Below, one piece after another: positions 11,879-22,632 of a stretch of 64,000 nucleotides of DNA (position 1 is the first letter of the stretch; every line of letters starts with the position of its first letter). Position numbers and translations under genes: made by a program. Source of the stretch: Anodontia alba (lineage: Eukaryota; Mollusca; Bivalvia; Lucinida; Lucinidae); the NCBI GenBank assembly GCA_964016985.1, contig OZ024826.1, positions 4,951,552 to 5,015,551 of the forward strand. Reading direction: 5' to 3'. A model generated the notes under the pieces. It ran no database searches and was not told the origin of the DNA. It worked only from the letters and a program-made list of their open reading frames with translations.

Positions 11879-12079
11879 AAAGATTGCCTTTGGAAACAAA
11901 TAACACACTTCAAATTAAATTAGAAAATGGTAGTGCCAGTTTTATTGAGACTCTTTATAAGCAGGAATGAAGTTTGCAACACTGTTTACGCCCTCTAGCG
12001 TGTACATGAGCAGAGCTCCGTTATCAAATACACCGCAATGGTCCCAATGTTCCCAAAGGAAGTATAATATAATCTGCAC

Positions 12080-12294
12080 TGTTACGACTGAGCACTCTTA
12101 CCTTCGATTATCTGCCTTGGCAGATTATGCATAGCTTCTAAGTATATAGTCAGTCTCTGACAATTGCGTCAGGGAGTCGACTCTTTGGCTCAGTGGTTAG
12201 AGCAATCGATTTTTAACCGGGAGGACCGGGTTCGATTCCCACGGCAGGTGTGGAAATGTTTTCATTCTTTTGTTACGGTTTTCATGTCGTAAGA
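12080..12294 (+). repeat. TRIM 5' LTR (215 bp)
   Basis: Starts TGTTACGAC and ends GTCGTAAGA, so the ends are short inverted repeats of each other. It includes the hairpins ATCTGCC-TT-GGCAGAT (12110-12126 region) and TCTCTGAC/GTCAGGGA, and the tRNA-like block. T4 runs after the tRNA-like block (about 12258 on) could end a Pol III transcript inside the LTR. Confidence 0.82.
12174..12245 (+). promoter_or_regulatory. tRNA-like Pol III promoter in 5' LTR
   Basis: A box TGGCTCAGTGG at 12186-12196 and a consensus B box GGTTCGATTCC at 12229-12239, 43 bp apart as in a tRNA. The D-arm pattern GCTCAGTGGTTAGAGC is intact, and the anticodon-loop position reads TTTTTAA, closest to a tRNA-Lys(UUU) layout. 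The acceptor and T stems do not pair fully, so it is tRNA-derived, not a working tRNA gene. Confidence 0.75.
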
Positions 12295-12312
12295 TGGGGG
12301 CTCGTCCGGGAT
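12295..12312 (+). promoter_or_regulatory. TRIM primer binding site, tRNA-Pro
   Basis: TGGGGGCTCGTCCGGGAT, identical to the tRNA-Pro primer site known from gammaretroviruses such as MLV, abutting the LTR end without a spacer. It is all the more telling because the flanking sequence has no other retroelement features. Confidence 0.9.
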
Positions 12313-12365
12313 AGGACTTTATATGCCAAAAATGGCTTCACGTCATCATAAATGATGACTTTCTT
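12313..12365 (+). other. TRIM internal spacer with two hairpins
   Basis: The only internal sequence besides the PBS and PPT. It folds GCCAAAAATGGC and GTCATCAT-AA-ATGATGAC, the second perfect over 8 bp. By position these could act in RNA packaging or dimerisation; that is inference. Confidence 0.5.
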
Positions 12366-12377
12366 GAAAGAGGAGAG
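12366..12377 (+). promoter_or_regulatory. TRIM polypurine tract
   Basis: GAAAGAGGAGAG directly upstream of the TG that begins the 3' LTR, where plus-strand DNA synthesis would be primed. Confidence 0.82.
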
Positions 12378-12603
12378 TGTTACGACTAAGCACTCTTACC
12401 TTCGCTTATCTGCCTTGGCAGATTACGCATAGCTTCTAAGTATATATTCAATCTCTGACAACTGCGTCAGGGAGTCGACTCTTTGGCTCAGTGATTAGAG
12501 CACTGGAGTTTTAACCGGGAGGACCGGGTTCGGTTCCAACGACAGGCGTGGAAATTTTTTCAGCTATGCTTCATTCCTTTGTTACGACTTTCATGTCTTC
12601 AGA
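12378..12603 (+). repeat. TRIM 3' LTR (226 bp)
   Basis: Direct repeat of 12080-12294 with an 11-base insertion near 12562 and about 17 substitutions. Its A box is TGGCTCAGTGA (12484-12494) and its B box GGTTCGGTTCC (12527-12537), one change each from the 5' copy. Anticodon-loop position GTTTTAA. Ends in AGA next to GCAC. Confidence 0.82.
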
Positions 12604-12944
12604 GCACTATGAAGTACGGGAAGCCGTTCTAAGACCACCGTCGGCACTAGCTGCAGTGTCGTAAAATAAACGTTTAAAAGATTGCCTTTGGAAACAAAAA
12701 CACACTGCAGTAATGAAGGTTGCCACACTGCTTACGCCCTCTAGCGTATACATGAGCAGAAATCCATTTTCAGAGATACCACAATGGGCCCTGTGATCCC
12801 AAAGGAAATAAAATATGATCTGCATTATAGTGAAGTACGGAGAGACGTTATACTGCCGTCACAGCCGTACACCAGCTGCAGTGTAGTAAAATAAACATCA
12901 AAAGATTGCCTTTGGGGAAAAAAAAATACAGATTAGAAAATGAG

Positions 12945-14290
12945 AGCCTCGCATTTTTTGTCGCCTGCGTAGCATGGCAGACACATAGGGAGCATGTGCC
13001 CGTCGGCGTCGTCGGTGTCGTTGTCACAATTTTTGTTGTCGCTCAATAACTTTCAAATGGATGCCTTGATTTCATTCGATGTCTGCAGAATTTTTTTATT
13101 GTAAAGTACAGATAAAGTTCGTTATTGATAATAATCCGCCAAATTTTGGCTGATTTATGGCCCTTTTTCGACTAATTTTTATTAGTGGGTTAAGATACTG
13201 GTTTCTGTTCAATAAGTTCTGAAAGGATGCATTTATTTTATCAGAAGTTTGCAGAAGGGTATTCCATTGTAAAATACAAGTCAAGTTCGATATTGGTAAC
13301 CATTCGCGAAATTGTGAATGTGTTACGGCCCGTTTTTTGACTTAGGTTTTGTAGCCAGGTTACGTATATAGACGCATCTTTGCGTGCTCTATGACTTTGG
13401 TACCTTTAGATAATATTCGGCAGGGGTGAAGAGGAGACCAATAGGAGTGTCGCGTGCAAGAGAGACAACCCTCACTTTCTTCGCCATGTACTTATCTCCC
13501 CTGAAACCGAAATTTTGTACAGGCCAAAAGTCAAATACTGTTTGAGATAATTAAATTATTTGGCAGAGACATATATCGGGACAAATAGGACTGTCGCATG
13601 CAAGAAAAACAACTCTTGCATTGTTCCTTTTCTAGTTATCTGCCTTGAATTAATTTTAAAGCCGACTTCTGTGCATTACATACTGTTTGAGATCATTTGT
13701 TATTATTTGGCAGGCACATATGTCGGGTAAAATAGGAGTGTCACATGCAAGAAGAACGTACTGTTGTTCTTTTTTACCTTTTACCTTTTTCATCTGTTAC
13801 ATTGAAAAGTTATTAAACTTCAGTGTACCCTTGTTCCGTATCTCTAAGTAAACATGAACAAAATTTGCGCCGGTCCATAGACGTTTACATCTAAATATTG
13901 TGTCTTTTATTATTTAGTAGCGACATAGATAAATATCTGAACGCGTGTCACATGCTAGAGGCAACTCTCACGTTCTTCTTTATGTATTTATGTCCCCTTA
14001 AACCGAAATCTTGTGCAGGCCATAACTACCATACTGTTTGACATGATTTAAAACAAAGGTAAGAAAAAAGTCCAGGGAGTGCCACAATCACAAACCGCAA
14101 AAGTCTTTGGTAGGGACATATATCAGGTCATGTAGAAAAGCCACATGCAAGAAGGACAACTATTGCATTGCTATTTTTTCTTGTGTTACTATTCGTTTTT
14201 GCTCAATAGCTTTTGCAGGTGCATTGATTTCCTTGAAGTTTGCAGAAGGATATATCATTTTAAAATACTTGTCAAGGAATAGGAGCGATT
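12945..14290. repeat. Decayed tandem arrays, Helitron-like core type
   Basis: Two kinds of repeating unit. The first, about 170 bp, has CAATAACTTTCAAATGGATGC and TTATGGCCCTTTTTCGA-like phrases (13030-13330, with a relic at 14195-14290). The second, about 170 bp, has ATAGGAGTGTCRCRTGCAAGA and AACCGAAATTTTGT-like phrases (13400-14050, again at 14105-14165). The phrases match the core repeats of the Helitron-like elements further right. Ends are not clear. Confidence 0.55.
14056..14099 (-). repeat. Repeat A fragment, terminal 44 bp
   Basis: Only the conserved end (GTCCAGGGAGTGCCACAATC) of the dispersed repeat A is present. All truncated copies keep this same end. Confidence 0.75.
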
Positions 14291-15165
14291 ATTAGGACAT
14301 TAAAGTGTGTTGTTTTTTTTCAAATCAAATGTTGAATGGTTGGCACTTAAAGCAGGAGACACATCCGATTCTCGGAATTCTAATTCGAAAGGGCTTCTTA
14401 TGCGCGAAAGCAAAAACGTTAACGGCTTTGTTATAATTATTCACTGTAATGTTATAACTGGCGATACATATACCAAGATAATGTGTATTAAAATCCTTAA
14501 AGATGTTTAAATGCGCAGATTGTCCCCATATGTCAGTGTCCCGATGTGTCTGTTTCAGATTCATTTCTTGACAGTGTTGGTGTTGATTGGTTTATCATGT
14601 AGTGCATCATCAAAAGGCAAGTAAAATAAATTGTTTTATTCTCAAGATTTTATCAAAATATATAAATGAAGTTACAAAGAAAAGTCCAAACACATTAAGC
14701 ATAGCCATTCCAAGCAGAGATGAGGAACAAACAGTGACCGAACAAACTGGCACACGTACGAACAAAGAATAACTGCAAAAGAACAACAGTCTTGCAACGC
14801 TCAACAGCAAAACTACTGGGGGCTTAAACCGGTCTTCCTGGTGCAAAACCTCACTCTTATCTCATATAAACGTGTACACACTTGTTGTTTGGTAGGAATT
14901 CTAGAGTGTTTCCTTATACAAATGACTACTGACTGGATTAGTCTCTGAGTTATCTGACAGGATCATTTTCTCACTAGTATGTGAGCTACGCATCAAAGTA
15001 CACTGACATGGATTCCTCGATTACTTATAGGATATAATTATCGGGTAGATTACACGCAATTAACTAACAGAACGACTTTTCGACAGGTAAGTTGGAGTAT
15101 ATTCGTGTTGATATGTTAATCTGTTTTATGGGCACGAAATATTTGATTTTAATATAAAAACATAA
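14291..15165. other. Non-coding stretch, no gene seen
   Basis: Unique sequence. Open frames of 61-79 codons on both strands (14307-14846) have no recognised domain and overlap each other. Confidence 0.45.
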
Positions 15166-15517
15166 AACGAAAAGTCCAGGGAATGCCACAATTACAAGTC
15201 GCAGCCAGTTCCTGACACCAAAAAAAGAGGACAGCGACACAAATCAGCGCGCGCAAAACAAACAAACGCATGAAATGCACAGAGAGCAGCTCCTTATTTC
15301 CCCAGCTAGGCGATCGCAATGCTAAAAGGGCTGAAAAACACAATGACAAAACACAACGTAAGACTTAATATAAATCACTTCGTAGAATAAACCACAAAGC
15401 TACACAGAGTATGAGCAACACTGGGACCGCCATCTTAGAACGGTTTTAGTATAAACCACCGGGACGATTAAAGCACTTCTACAATCGATTAACTACTCCC
15501 TGGGTCCCGATGCTATT
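15166..15517 (-). repeat. Repeat A, full-length copy
   Basis: About 350 bp. Read on the minus strand it runs from AGCATCGGGACCCAGGG to GGCACTCCCTGGACTTTT. It is more diverged than the other copies. No terminal inverted repeats, tRNA boxes or coding frame is seen. The class is unknown; the fixed 3' end and variable 5' end across copies suggest a retroposon. Confidence 0.75.
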
Positions 15518-16687
15518 CTTGATAGAGAAGTAAATGAAAATTCGATTCGCGTAATGGCTCGCAACTCAGTCGATGCACCATAGCGAACACATTAAAATAA
15601 AATAAATCACTAAGCCTGACTCTTTAAGTACTTGACAGGGCAGTAGGAAGAACCAGTATACTAAGCGCTCTCATAAGGGGAATGGATACATTTTCAGAAG
15701 CAACTCTATACAAAATGATTTGCCTTCCTTCTAAAAAGTAGCCTTTTCTAAAAGGAAATGATTTTTAAATCGGTTTTTATAATGTTTATTTCTGTTAATT
15801 GATTGACTGTTTTTCTCACATATGATTGCCCTCCTAGTAAATACAGTCCTAGATGAAGATGTGTTTGAACATATGAAAAAGGAAAAGGGACTTTCTTTCT
15901 CTCTCTCTCTTTACGTCATTGAGGCAGTTAAACAGCTTTACGGAATATAATGATTATAGAAGCGAAAACGTTGCTTCACATACGAGCACGTTTGACACAG
16001 AAATGTTATCAAATATATGTAAAATGCTCCTCCATGTTCCTGAAAATATATAGTAAAAATAGGGGCGGTATGCAGGGGTATACATTATGTAAATATATTG
16101 ACGAATGCTCAGAATTCGGAATCTTTTAAACCTTATTTTAAGTTATTTGTTATTTCAAACAAGGTTCTGAGCTTACTAAGTATGTCGTAATGTGCTTTGT
16201 TATCGACTATATCTCACCTTTCCTGTTTATATCATACAAAAACGTCTCTTCGGGCATATGCAGACAACAAAGGTAACCGCACAGTCTGATAAGTGACTCT
16301 CTTGTCCGCTGGCAGAATCATGGGATACTACAGAATGTATGATGATGATACTTTACGCATGCATGGAATGATCTGAATCTGAGACTTGTTTGGCTTGACG
16401 CGGCCCATATCATGATATTGTTATGACTAAAGTAGCTCCACTTATAAGAGAGATTATCCACATCTTTTTATTTCTTACTTCCTCACGAAAACACATATCG
16501 TAGATTCTTATAAATGGAGATATCATATGTTATGAACACTCTTTAGAAGCGCTTCTGCAAGGCGACCAACAGTATGTTTTTCCAGAGAAATAAGAAAACT
16601 ATCAATACGCTAATACACTATGGTTAAAAAAAAAAAGATTTTATCTACAGCAATGGCTTAAGAGTAGTACTTTTAATGTATTTAGTG
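15518..16687. other. Non-coding stretch with small repeats
   Basis: A (CT)n run near 15893-15912 and MITE fragments: CTATATATAG/GGGGCGGTATGCAGGGGTAT near 16040-16085 (related to 2765) and CGTCTCTTCGGGCATATGCAGACAA near 16240-16300. No gene seen. Confidence 0.45.
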
Positions 16688-17043
16688 TAGCATCGGGCCC
16701 CAGGGTGAAGTTAGCTAGCTGTAAAAGTGCTTTAAACCCCCGGTGGTTTGCTCTTCCGACCGTTCTAAGGCGGTGGTCCCGGTGTTTGTCCTACTCCTTG
16801 TTGCTTTGTGGTTTATTCTACGAGGCGATTTGCTGTATGTCTTTCCGTGTGTCATTTTATTCTTGTGTTTTTCAGTCCTTTTAGTATTGCGATTACCTCG
16901 CTTGGGGAAGAGAGAGCTAATCTTAGTGCTTTTCGTACGTTTGTTCGGTTTGTGCTTGTTTAGATTTGTCGGTTTCCTCTTCCTCTTGGGGTCTGGCTGC
17001 GGTTTGTGATTGTGGCACTCCCTGGACTTTTCTCTTACCCTTT
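16688..17043 (+). repeat. Repeat A, full-length copy
   Basis: Clean copy from AGCATCGGGCCCCAGGG to CACTCCCTGGACTTTTCTCTTACC. The 88-codon frame inside recurs in all good copies only because the DNA is repeated; the frames are interrupted differently from copy to copy. Confidence 0.85.
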
Positions 17044-17109
17044 TTAACGATATAAATGCATTCGCTCAGGTAAAGCAACAATTGCGAAAATTAAAATAAA
17101 GGATATTCA

Positions 17110-17325
17110 GGAAATGCATCATTTATGAAGCAATAAGTCGACTCACATAAGCCCGCGCATCCGTGCAGGCCAATTCACGTCTTCGCCGGGCATTCTGTAG
17201 GTAGCAGTTATTGATCCAAAGAGTCTGCAGATGGATATCGAAGACGCCAGACTGCTCAGATACGCTGGCTGATATAAGTCTTCGCTGAGGGCACATCTAA
17301 CTGTAGTAATTATGTATTAATTATA
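17110..17325. mobile_element. MITE, family as at 4690
   Basis: Two facing segments with CCCGCGCATCCGTGCAGGCCAATTC- and AAGTCTTCGCTGAGGGCACAT-like sequence, matching the 4.7- and 8.6-kb copies. The LINE copy begins at its right edge. Confidence 0.55.
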
Positions 17326-19135
17326 TACCGTTATATCGTTAAACTAATCGATAGTTGGACTGAATGTATTGACAGAGGCTATATGATTGGTGCCTTGTTC
17401 TTTGACTTTCGTAAAGCGTTTGATCTAGTTGACCACTCTATACTGGTCAAAAAACTCTCTATATACAAGTTTAGTTCTTCAGCTCTAAAGCGGTTTAAAT
17501 CCTATCTTAGTGATCGTCAGCAAACCATAGAATGTGACAAAGGACTCACTGGCTTTTCTAATGTACCTTCAGGTGTCCCGCAGGGATCTATTCTAGGTCC
17601 CACATTATTTCTCATCTTTATTAATGATCTACCACTTTGTTTTAAGCATTGTTCTTCTGATCTTTACGCTGACGACACTACTGTGCATACAAAAGATAGT
17701 AACGTAAACAACATCGAACGTAATGTGATATGTGATCTGAAAAATGCTATTGAATGGGGTATACCTAATAAAATGCAACTTCACTTCGGTAAAACCACAT
17801 GCATGCTTGCTGGAACTAGACAAAAACTTAACACGTCCCGCAAATTAATATCCAGGTAGGTGATATCTCGATTCAGAATGTATCAAAACAAAAACTTCTT
17901 GGCATTTATATTGATGAAAACTTGTCATGGTCATCACATATTGACTACTTATGTTCGCACATTACGACAAAGATATCACTTCTTCGACATTTATCTGAAT
18001 ATGTGCCAGTCGAGGTACTTAAGAAATTTTATCAAGGTTACATCCTCCCCTTCTTTGATTATGGTTCTGTGACATGGGGCTCTGCATCAGCATCGAATAT
18101 TGAACGCCTGACCAAATTACAAAAACGTGCTGCTCGAATAATACTATGCACTGATTTTCATACACCATCAGAACGGATGTTCAAAGAACTTGGTTGGTCA
18201 TCAGTACCGAATGGAAAAGTACAACAAAGCTGTACTTACTAACAGGGCACTGAATAATCTCACCCCAGAATATATAAGTCAGTTATTGCAACGTTAAGTG
18301 CATTCTCTAAGTCTAAGATCATCGGAAAACGGGTCGTTGTATGTGCCTAAATCACGTACATCTTTACACAGTGGTTCGTTTTCTTGTTCATCTCCTAGGC
18401 TATGGAATACTCTTCCTCAATCTGTCAGGGAGGCAGATTCCCTAAACTGTTTTAAGAAATGTCTTAAATCCATATTGTCGATTTTAACTGAGGATATATG
18501 CTTGTGAATCAATTTATAATCGTCATTGTATACCTAAATTATTTTAATGTATGTATGTTGAATCATAGAGCCTTTCAGACACTGTGCCGAGTTAAATCGT
18601 GCAATATGTAACCCTTGCACGGACTCGCTGTCTAAACATTGGGTCTGCCACGGGCTCCCTGCTCTACGGTGCATATAATTAAGCACGATTTTCCCGCGGA
18701 ACAGATTCAAGGCTCCGTGCAACATTGAGCTTAAGAATATGTTACATGACCACTCTTATGATTTTACATGCGATTCGGCGAATAGTTTATTACGTGTATC
18801 TAGACAATATCTTTTTAGAAGATTTAAACGCTCGTTCTAAAGCTATTTTTCATATGATACATTATCTTAATTGGATGAACTATGATTTTACATATACTCA
18901 TAGAGTTTTAATCCCTTTTAAATAATGCAAATGTGATATGTCTCATGATTTTAGAACTGCTTGCCTTTTATGTCTCAAAATTATGCCATTATTTGCGTTT
19001 TATATGAATTTTGTGCCTGTGTTTTGATATTTGTATATATATGTATATAGTTATTTTATAAGGGCCGCAAGGTAGAATAGCTTTAAGCTAATTTGTGTTA
19101 CCCTCTTAAAACAATGTATAAATAAATAAAATAAA
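17326..19135 (+). pseudogene. 5'-truncated CR1/Jockey-like LINE
   Basis: Starts inside the reverse transcriptase domain. Motif A (FFDFRKAFDLVDHSIL) is at 17398-17445, motif B (SGVPQGSILGP) near 17570-17605 and the catalytic YADD near 17662. The frame breaks at about 17858 (stop, then the sequence resumes in another frame to 18242, then again at 18298-18507), so the protein is dead. The C-terminal part has the usual post-RT region ending SPRLWNTLPQSVRE. A 600-bp 3' UTR ends in TGTGTTACCCTCTTAAAACA and an AATAAATAAAATAAAA tail. Its 5' part, with the endonuclease, was never copied in, as expected of a truncated retroposon. Clade call is from motif style. Confidence 0.82.
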
Positions 19136-19686
19136 AAACCTTGAATTTTGACCATTAAAACATCACACCACTACAGACAATATTCTAAAATGGAAGATTC
19201 GCTTAAAATAAAACATAAATTGTTGTTACTTACAATTTTGAAGGTTGACTGTCGTTAACAGCCACTTGGAGCAATAAAATTAGTGAAAAGGCCTCGTTTA
19301 AGACAGTGTAATATAGATCTTGAAGAAATAGACCCAACTAAGCCTTATCGGATCAGATTAAGAATCTTAACTGTTTGAAAGCGATATCATTGGTAGTTAT
19401 AGTAATGTGCGCTGTTGTGTATCATCTTATTTTTTTCTGTTTGTGGCACAGGATTTCATTAATTATCATGTTTGACTCCTATTCTCCTTTTATAAGGGAA
19501 CAGAAAACTAAGTAAATCAAGGGTAAGTTGAGTGGGACGTTAATCTTTACATACATATCAAACACATTTTTAGGTATTGTCACTTGGAATAGTCACTGCT
19601 AATGCTATGTAAAAATCTTGCAAAAACAATCTATCGCGCAAATTCAAGAATTTCAAGTAAATCTCGAAATTTTATTTTTATGGCAG
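19136..19686 (+). other. Intron upstream of exon 1
   Basis: No coding signal; it ends with the pyrimidine-rich acceptor TTTTATTTTTATGGCAG just before exon 1. The preceding exon, which must end in a phase-1 G, is not in view. Confidence 0.55.
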
Positions 19687-19905
19687 ATCTGAACTTACTA
19701 AAGCGTATTGTGAAAGATGTGCAAGTAAACATGTCTGCTTACTGGAAAGACTTCAATGCATCCAAGGCTATTGATTTTGATAACAGAACCTCGGCCGACT
19801 TGTGTCATTGCTGCAGTGGCACAGTCGATGGTCCATCCTGGTGGAGTATTGACCTAGGAAGTGTATATCTAATAAAAACTATCGTATTTATCGGAAGATC
19901 AGATA
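19687..19905 (+). CDS. Exon 1, FTP domain N-terminal half
   Basis: 219 bp, 73 codons, phase 1 at both ends (acceptor CAG/at, donor a/GTAAGT). It encodes the first half of a fucolectin/tachylectin-4/pentraxin-1-like domain: KAIDFDNRTSADLCHCCSGT, then WWSIDLG, then IKTIVFIGRSD. The Asp/Asn loop after KAIDFD, the CSGT cysteine and WWSIDL match the family pattern of a jelly-roll that binds fucose or related ligands. The final R-S-D recalls the R-x-D of F-type lectins, but the canonical spacing from the His is not met, so sugar binding is unproven. It is about 56% identical to exon 3. An open frame continues upstream to an ATG at 19602, but that lies across the splice acceptor and I do not use it. 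Confidence 0.85.
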
Positions 19906-21920
19906 GTAAGTACCATGCTATTCATTATTGTTGTCTTTGTCAGAAGGAGTGGAAAATAAAAAAAAACTGTCAGATCGACACCTTATACCATATTTGGGAG
20001 CACGTCAAACATCTACAGTCATAAGCAGACAAAATCACGGGTCAGACGGATAGGTTTATGTTGAAATTGTTTGTACATACTTGATGACAAAGTTTTGAAC
20101 ATCAAAAGTCGTTTAAAAATAATTCAAATGCAGTCTTTAACGGAATGTAATATTTCATAAAATATTTGACGTTTACATTATCATGGCCATTATAATACAG
20201 ATATTATCTGCCGTAGCTGGGGATGGGGCATAGTTAGCCATGTAGATCATATTGCTGCCAGATATTATATGTTAATGGTTTCCAAAACAACTTCTATAGA
20301 TTTTCTTAGACTTTACTGCAGCTTGTAGTAAGCACAGCACGGTGGCTCTAATAACTCTCCTTCTTTATTCGGCAGTTCTTAGTTTTGTTTTCCTTCGGAT
20401 CATTAATCATTGATCTTAGAGGTAGCAAAACAATCAGAGATGAGCAACAATGACAACAACAAAAAAGCAGCTCAAAGTAGTAACCAAAAACACGAACAAA
20501 GCAAAAAGTGGGATAGAGAAACCCGTCGAAAAAGTAGCAGAAAGAATGAAGGGCGGCCTCAATCAAGAATTTTCGCCCGAAACCTAGTCCTTAAATCTGA
20601 TGCAGAATTCTGAACAAAGCTCCGCTACCTCATCAGTAAGATATGTCATTAAAAGCTATATAATCGCAAACACTATTACAACTCAAGAAAGAGAGCTTGA
20701 AAAATTGTTATTGCTCAACAAAAACTCATATTTGCTAAATTTTAGTCAAAATACGGCAGATTTATTGATAAAGTATTGTCATGATGTCACATTCAGTCTC
20801 ACTTACATAAAATGTTTCGTTTTTTTGAACGTTCTGATTCGTCATTCGTTTATGGATTTATGATTTTGGATTACGGCTTTGGTACCATGACCGCAACTAC
20901 TTTTTAGATGTATTTTGTATTCATAAACTAATTTATTTGGACAGTTATCATTGTACACCGTTGGCTGTGCTGATTGTATATCTTTAAGAAACAATATTAT
21001 TCCGCACTTATTCACAAAATGTTTAGGAGTGTTAAAAAACGCTGCACTTCTGATACTGTCATTGCGTATCAACTACATGAAGAAAAAAATAAAAGAAAAA
21101 TCTTGCAAAAGCATCATTAGAATACTTAGATCTGCATGTACCGTTGTCCATTGTGTATAAAAAAGTGATAAACATTTTTGTATATGCTAGAGCGAGGGTT
21201 TGTGATTGTGTCAGTTTCTGGTTATTTTCTTTTATATGTTTGTTATATTTAGTAAATTGGTATTCATATTATTTGAAAACTTGGTTATCATGATTGCTGC
21301 TTACGAAACTTGGTACTTCCGCAGGCACATCCGAGGATTTTCAAAAACTGTTCAGTTGTGACGTTAAAAACTATGGTACCCTCAGTATATGTAAGCTATG
21401 CAGCATTCCAATTTCAATATGCTGGTTAACTATTCAACTTTTCACTTTGCGATGCCGATATGTCGTGACATTCAATAAACCATGACAATCTCTAATATTC
21501 TACATCGTTATTCTTGAAACAATTATTATAGGTGACCGGTGAGAATATGTAATCCTACAGGTAGTTATTCATTTGTTTGCACTTGTTACCCCTACTTTCA
21601 ACATCCTTCTCCACATGTCTAGCCAAACATCTTCGCGCAATACAAAGACCCATTTCTTATTGAAATGGTTACGAAAAACTAAAGAATAACTAAAAAGTTA
21701 TGTATATTCTTTAAACAATAACCAATATTGAAGGAGTAAGAAAAGGTAATGAAAATAAAGTATCATTTCGCCTGGTAAGAAGTAGGCAAGTAATACAGAT
21801 TGTATATAAAATAAGCTCTGTAAAGTTAGCCAGATATAGCTGTTTACTAATCATTAGTGCGATATATGAGCGCATGTTACACTGAAGCTTATGTCTAAAA
21901 TGCTTGCTTCGTTGTATCTT
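19906..21920 (+). other. Intron 1, first part, nothing recognised
   Basis: Starts at the donor GTAAGT. Several open frames of 60-90 codons occur on both strands (for example 20410-20613, Lys/Ser/Asn-rich), but none resembles a known domain or has splice borders. No repeat of the other families is seen. Confidence 0.5.
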
Positions 21921-21963
<43 letters not shown>

Positions 21964-21972
21964 TTTTATTTT
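21921..21972. repeat. (TTTA)n microsatellite
   Basis: About 12 units of TTTA, slightly impure at the end. Confidence 0.95.
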
Positions 21973-22331
21973 TCAGTTTTTTTTCTCGACTTCCTTAGAA
22001 TATTTATGTTTATTTGAATGGCAATGAAAATAGCGCTTTACCGTTAAGAACCGAAAAGCCAACTGACACGGTATAGTGGTGAAAAAATATCTTTAAACAT
22101 TTTACTGGCTAACTAGTCACCCATTAAATTCCCAGATAAAACAAATGAAATGTGCACGCCTGATGGGCCGATGTCATATATATTTCACGAATGATGAAAA
22201 TTCAAATACAATGTGAAATTATAATACTCTGTTTCAAAAAAGAGATTAAGAAGGCAGAGCTGTTGAATCTAATGACAGATAACCAAACATTAAACAGGTA
22301 ATTTTTACATATTACATGATAACTCTAAAAA
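21973..22331. other. Intron 1, nothing recognised
   Basis: AT-rich unique sequence between a microsatellite and a repeat A copy. Confidence 0.5.
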
Positions 22332-22632
22332 AAGGTACGAGAAAGTCCAGGGAGTGCCACAATCACAAACCGCAGCCCTTCCCAGACGCCAAGAGGAAGA
22401 CGAGACCGACAAATCTAAACAAGCACAAACCGAACAAACGTACGAAAAGCACTAAGATTAGTTCTCTCTTCCCAAAGCGCGGTAATCGCAATACTAAAAA
22501 GACTGAAAAACACAAGAACAAAATGACACATGGAAAGACATACAACAAATCGCCTCGTAGAATAAACCACAAAGCAACAAAGAGTAAGACTAACACCGGG
22601 ACTACCGCTTTAGAACGGTCGGTAGAGCAAAC
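22332..22632 (-). repeat. Repeat A copy
   Basis: Minus-strand copy, intact from GTAGTCCCGGTGTTAGTC-like sequence to the conserved end GGCACTCCCTGGACTTTC. It lacks the first ~50 bp of the full unit. It carries 90- and 116-codon frames on opposite strands, both repeat artefacts. Confidence 0.85.

Larger units (their letters stand above)
12080..12603 (+). mobile_element. TRIM: miniature LTR element with tRNA-like LTRs
   Basis: Two direct repeats, 12080-12294 and 12378-12603, about 92% alike apart from one 11-base indel, flank only 83 bp. Immediately after the first repeat is TGGGGGCTCGTCCGGGAT, complementary over 18 bases to the 3' end of tRNA-Pro. Immediately before the second is the purine run GAAAGAGGAGAG. 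The whole is bordered by the 4-bp duplication GCAC (12076-12079 and 12604-12607), and other copies of the host repeat in this window show the uninterrupted site. These are the parts of a terminal-repeat retrotransposon in miniature. It encodes no protein and would need enzymes in trans. Unusually, each LTR contains a tRNA-like segment with A and B boxes. LTR divergence suggests an old insertion. Confidence 0.85.
11879..12905. repeat. Tandem-dimer repeat, host of the TRIM
   Basis: Two head-to-tail units of roughly 270-280 bp, recognised by AGATTGCCTTTGG at about 11880, 12679 and 12902, by TTACGCCCTCTAGCGT, by CCAGCTGCAGTGTAGTAAAATAAA, and by a segment ending in AAGTACGG. The first unit is split by the 524-bp insertion at 12080-12603. 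Related copies lie at 23.7, 25.4-26.0, 40.3, 44.6 and 62.6 kb. It has no coding capacity; its class is unknown. Confidence 0.75.

Noticed and set aside
12174..12545. Two tRNA genes
   Set aside because: The A and B boxes are good, but acceptor and T stems do not pair and both copies lie inside LTRs; tRNA-derived promoters fit better.
12080..12603. Simple tandem duplication of a SINE
   Set aside because: The primer site, purine tract, target duplication and empty-site paralogues all fall exactly at the repeat borders, which chance duplication would not give.
19602..19686. ATG at 19602 as start of exon 1
   Set aside because: A good acceptor (TTTTATTTTTATGGCAG) precedes 19687, and the homologous exon 3 starts at the same residue after its own acceptor.
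20348..20613. Opposed 67- and 72-codon frames as genes
   Set aside because: They overlap on opposite strands, are low in complexity and have no recognisable domain.
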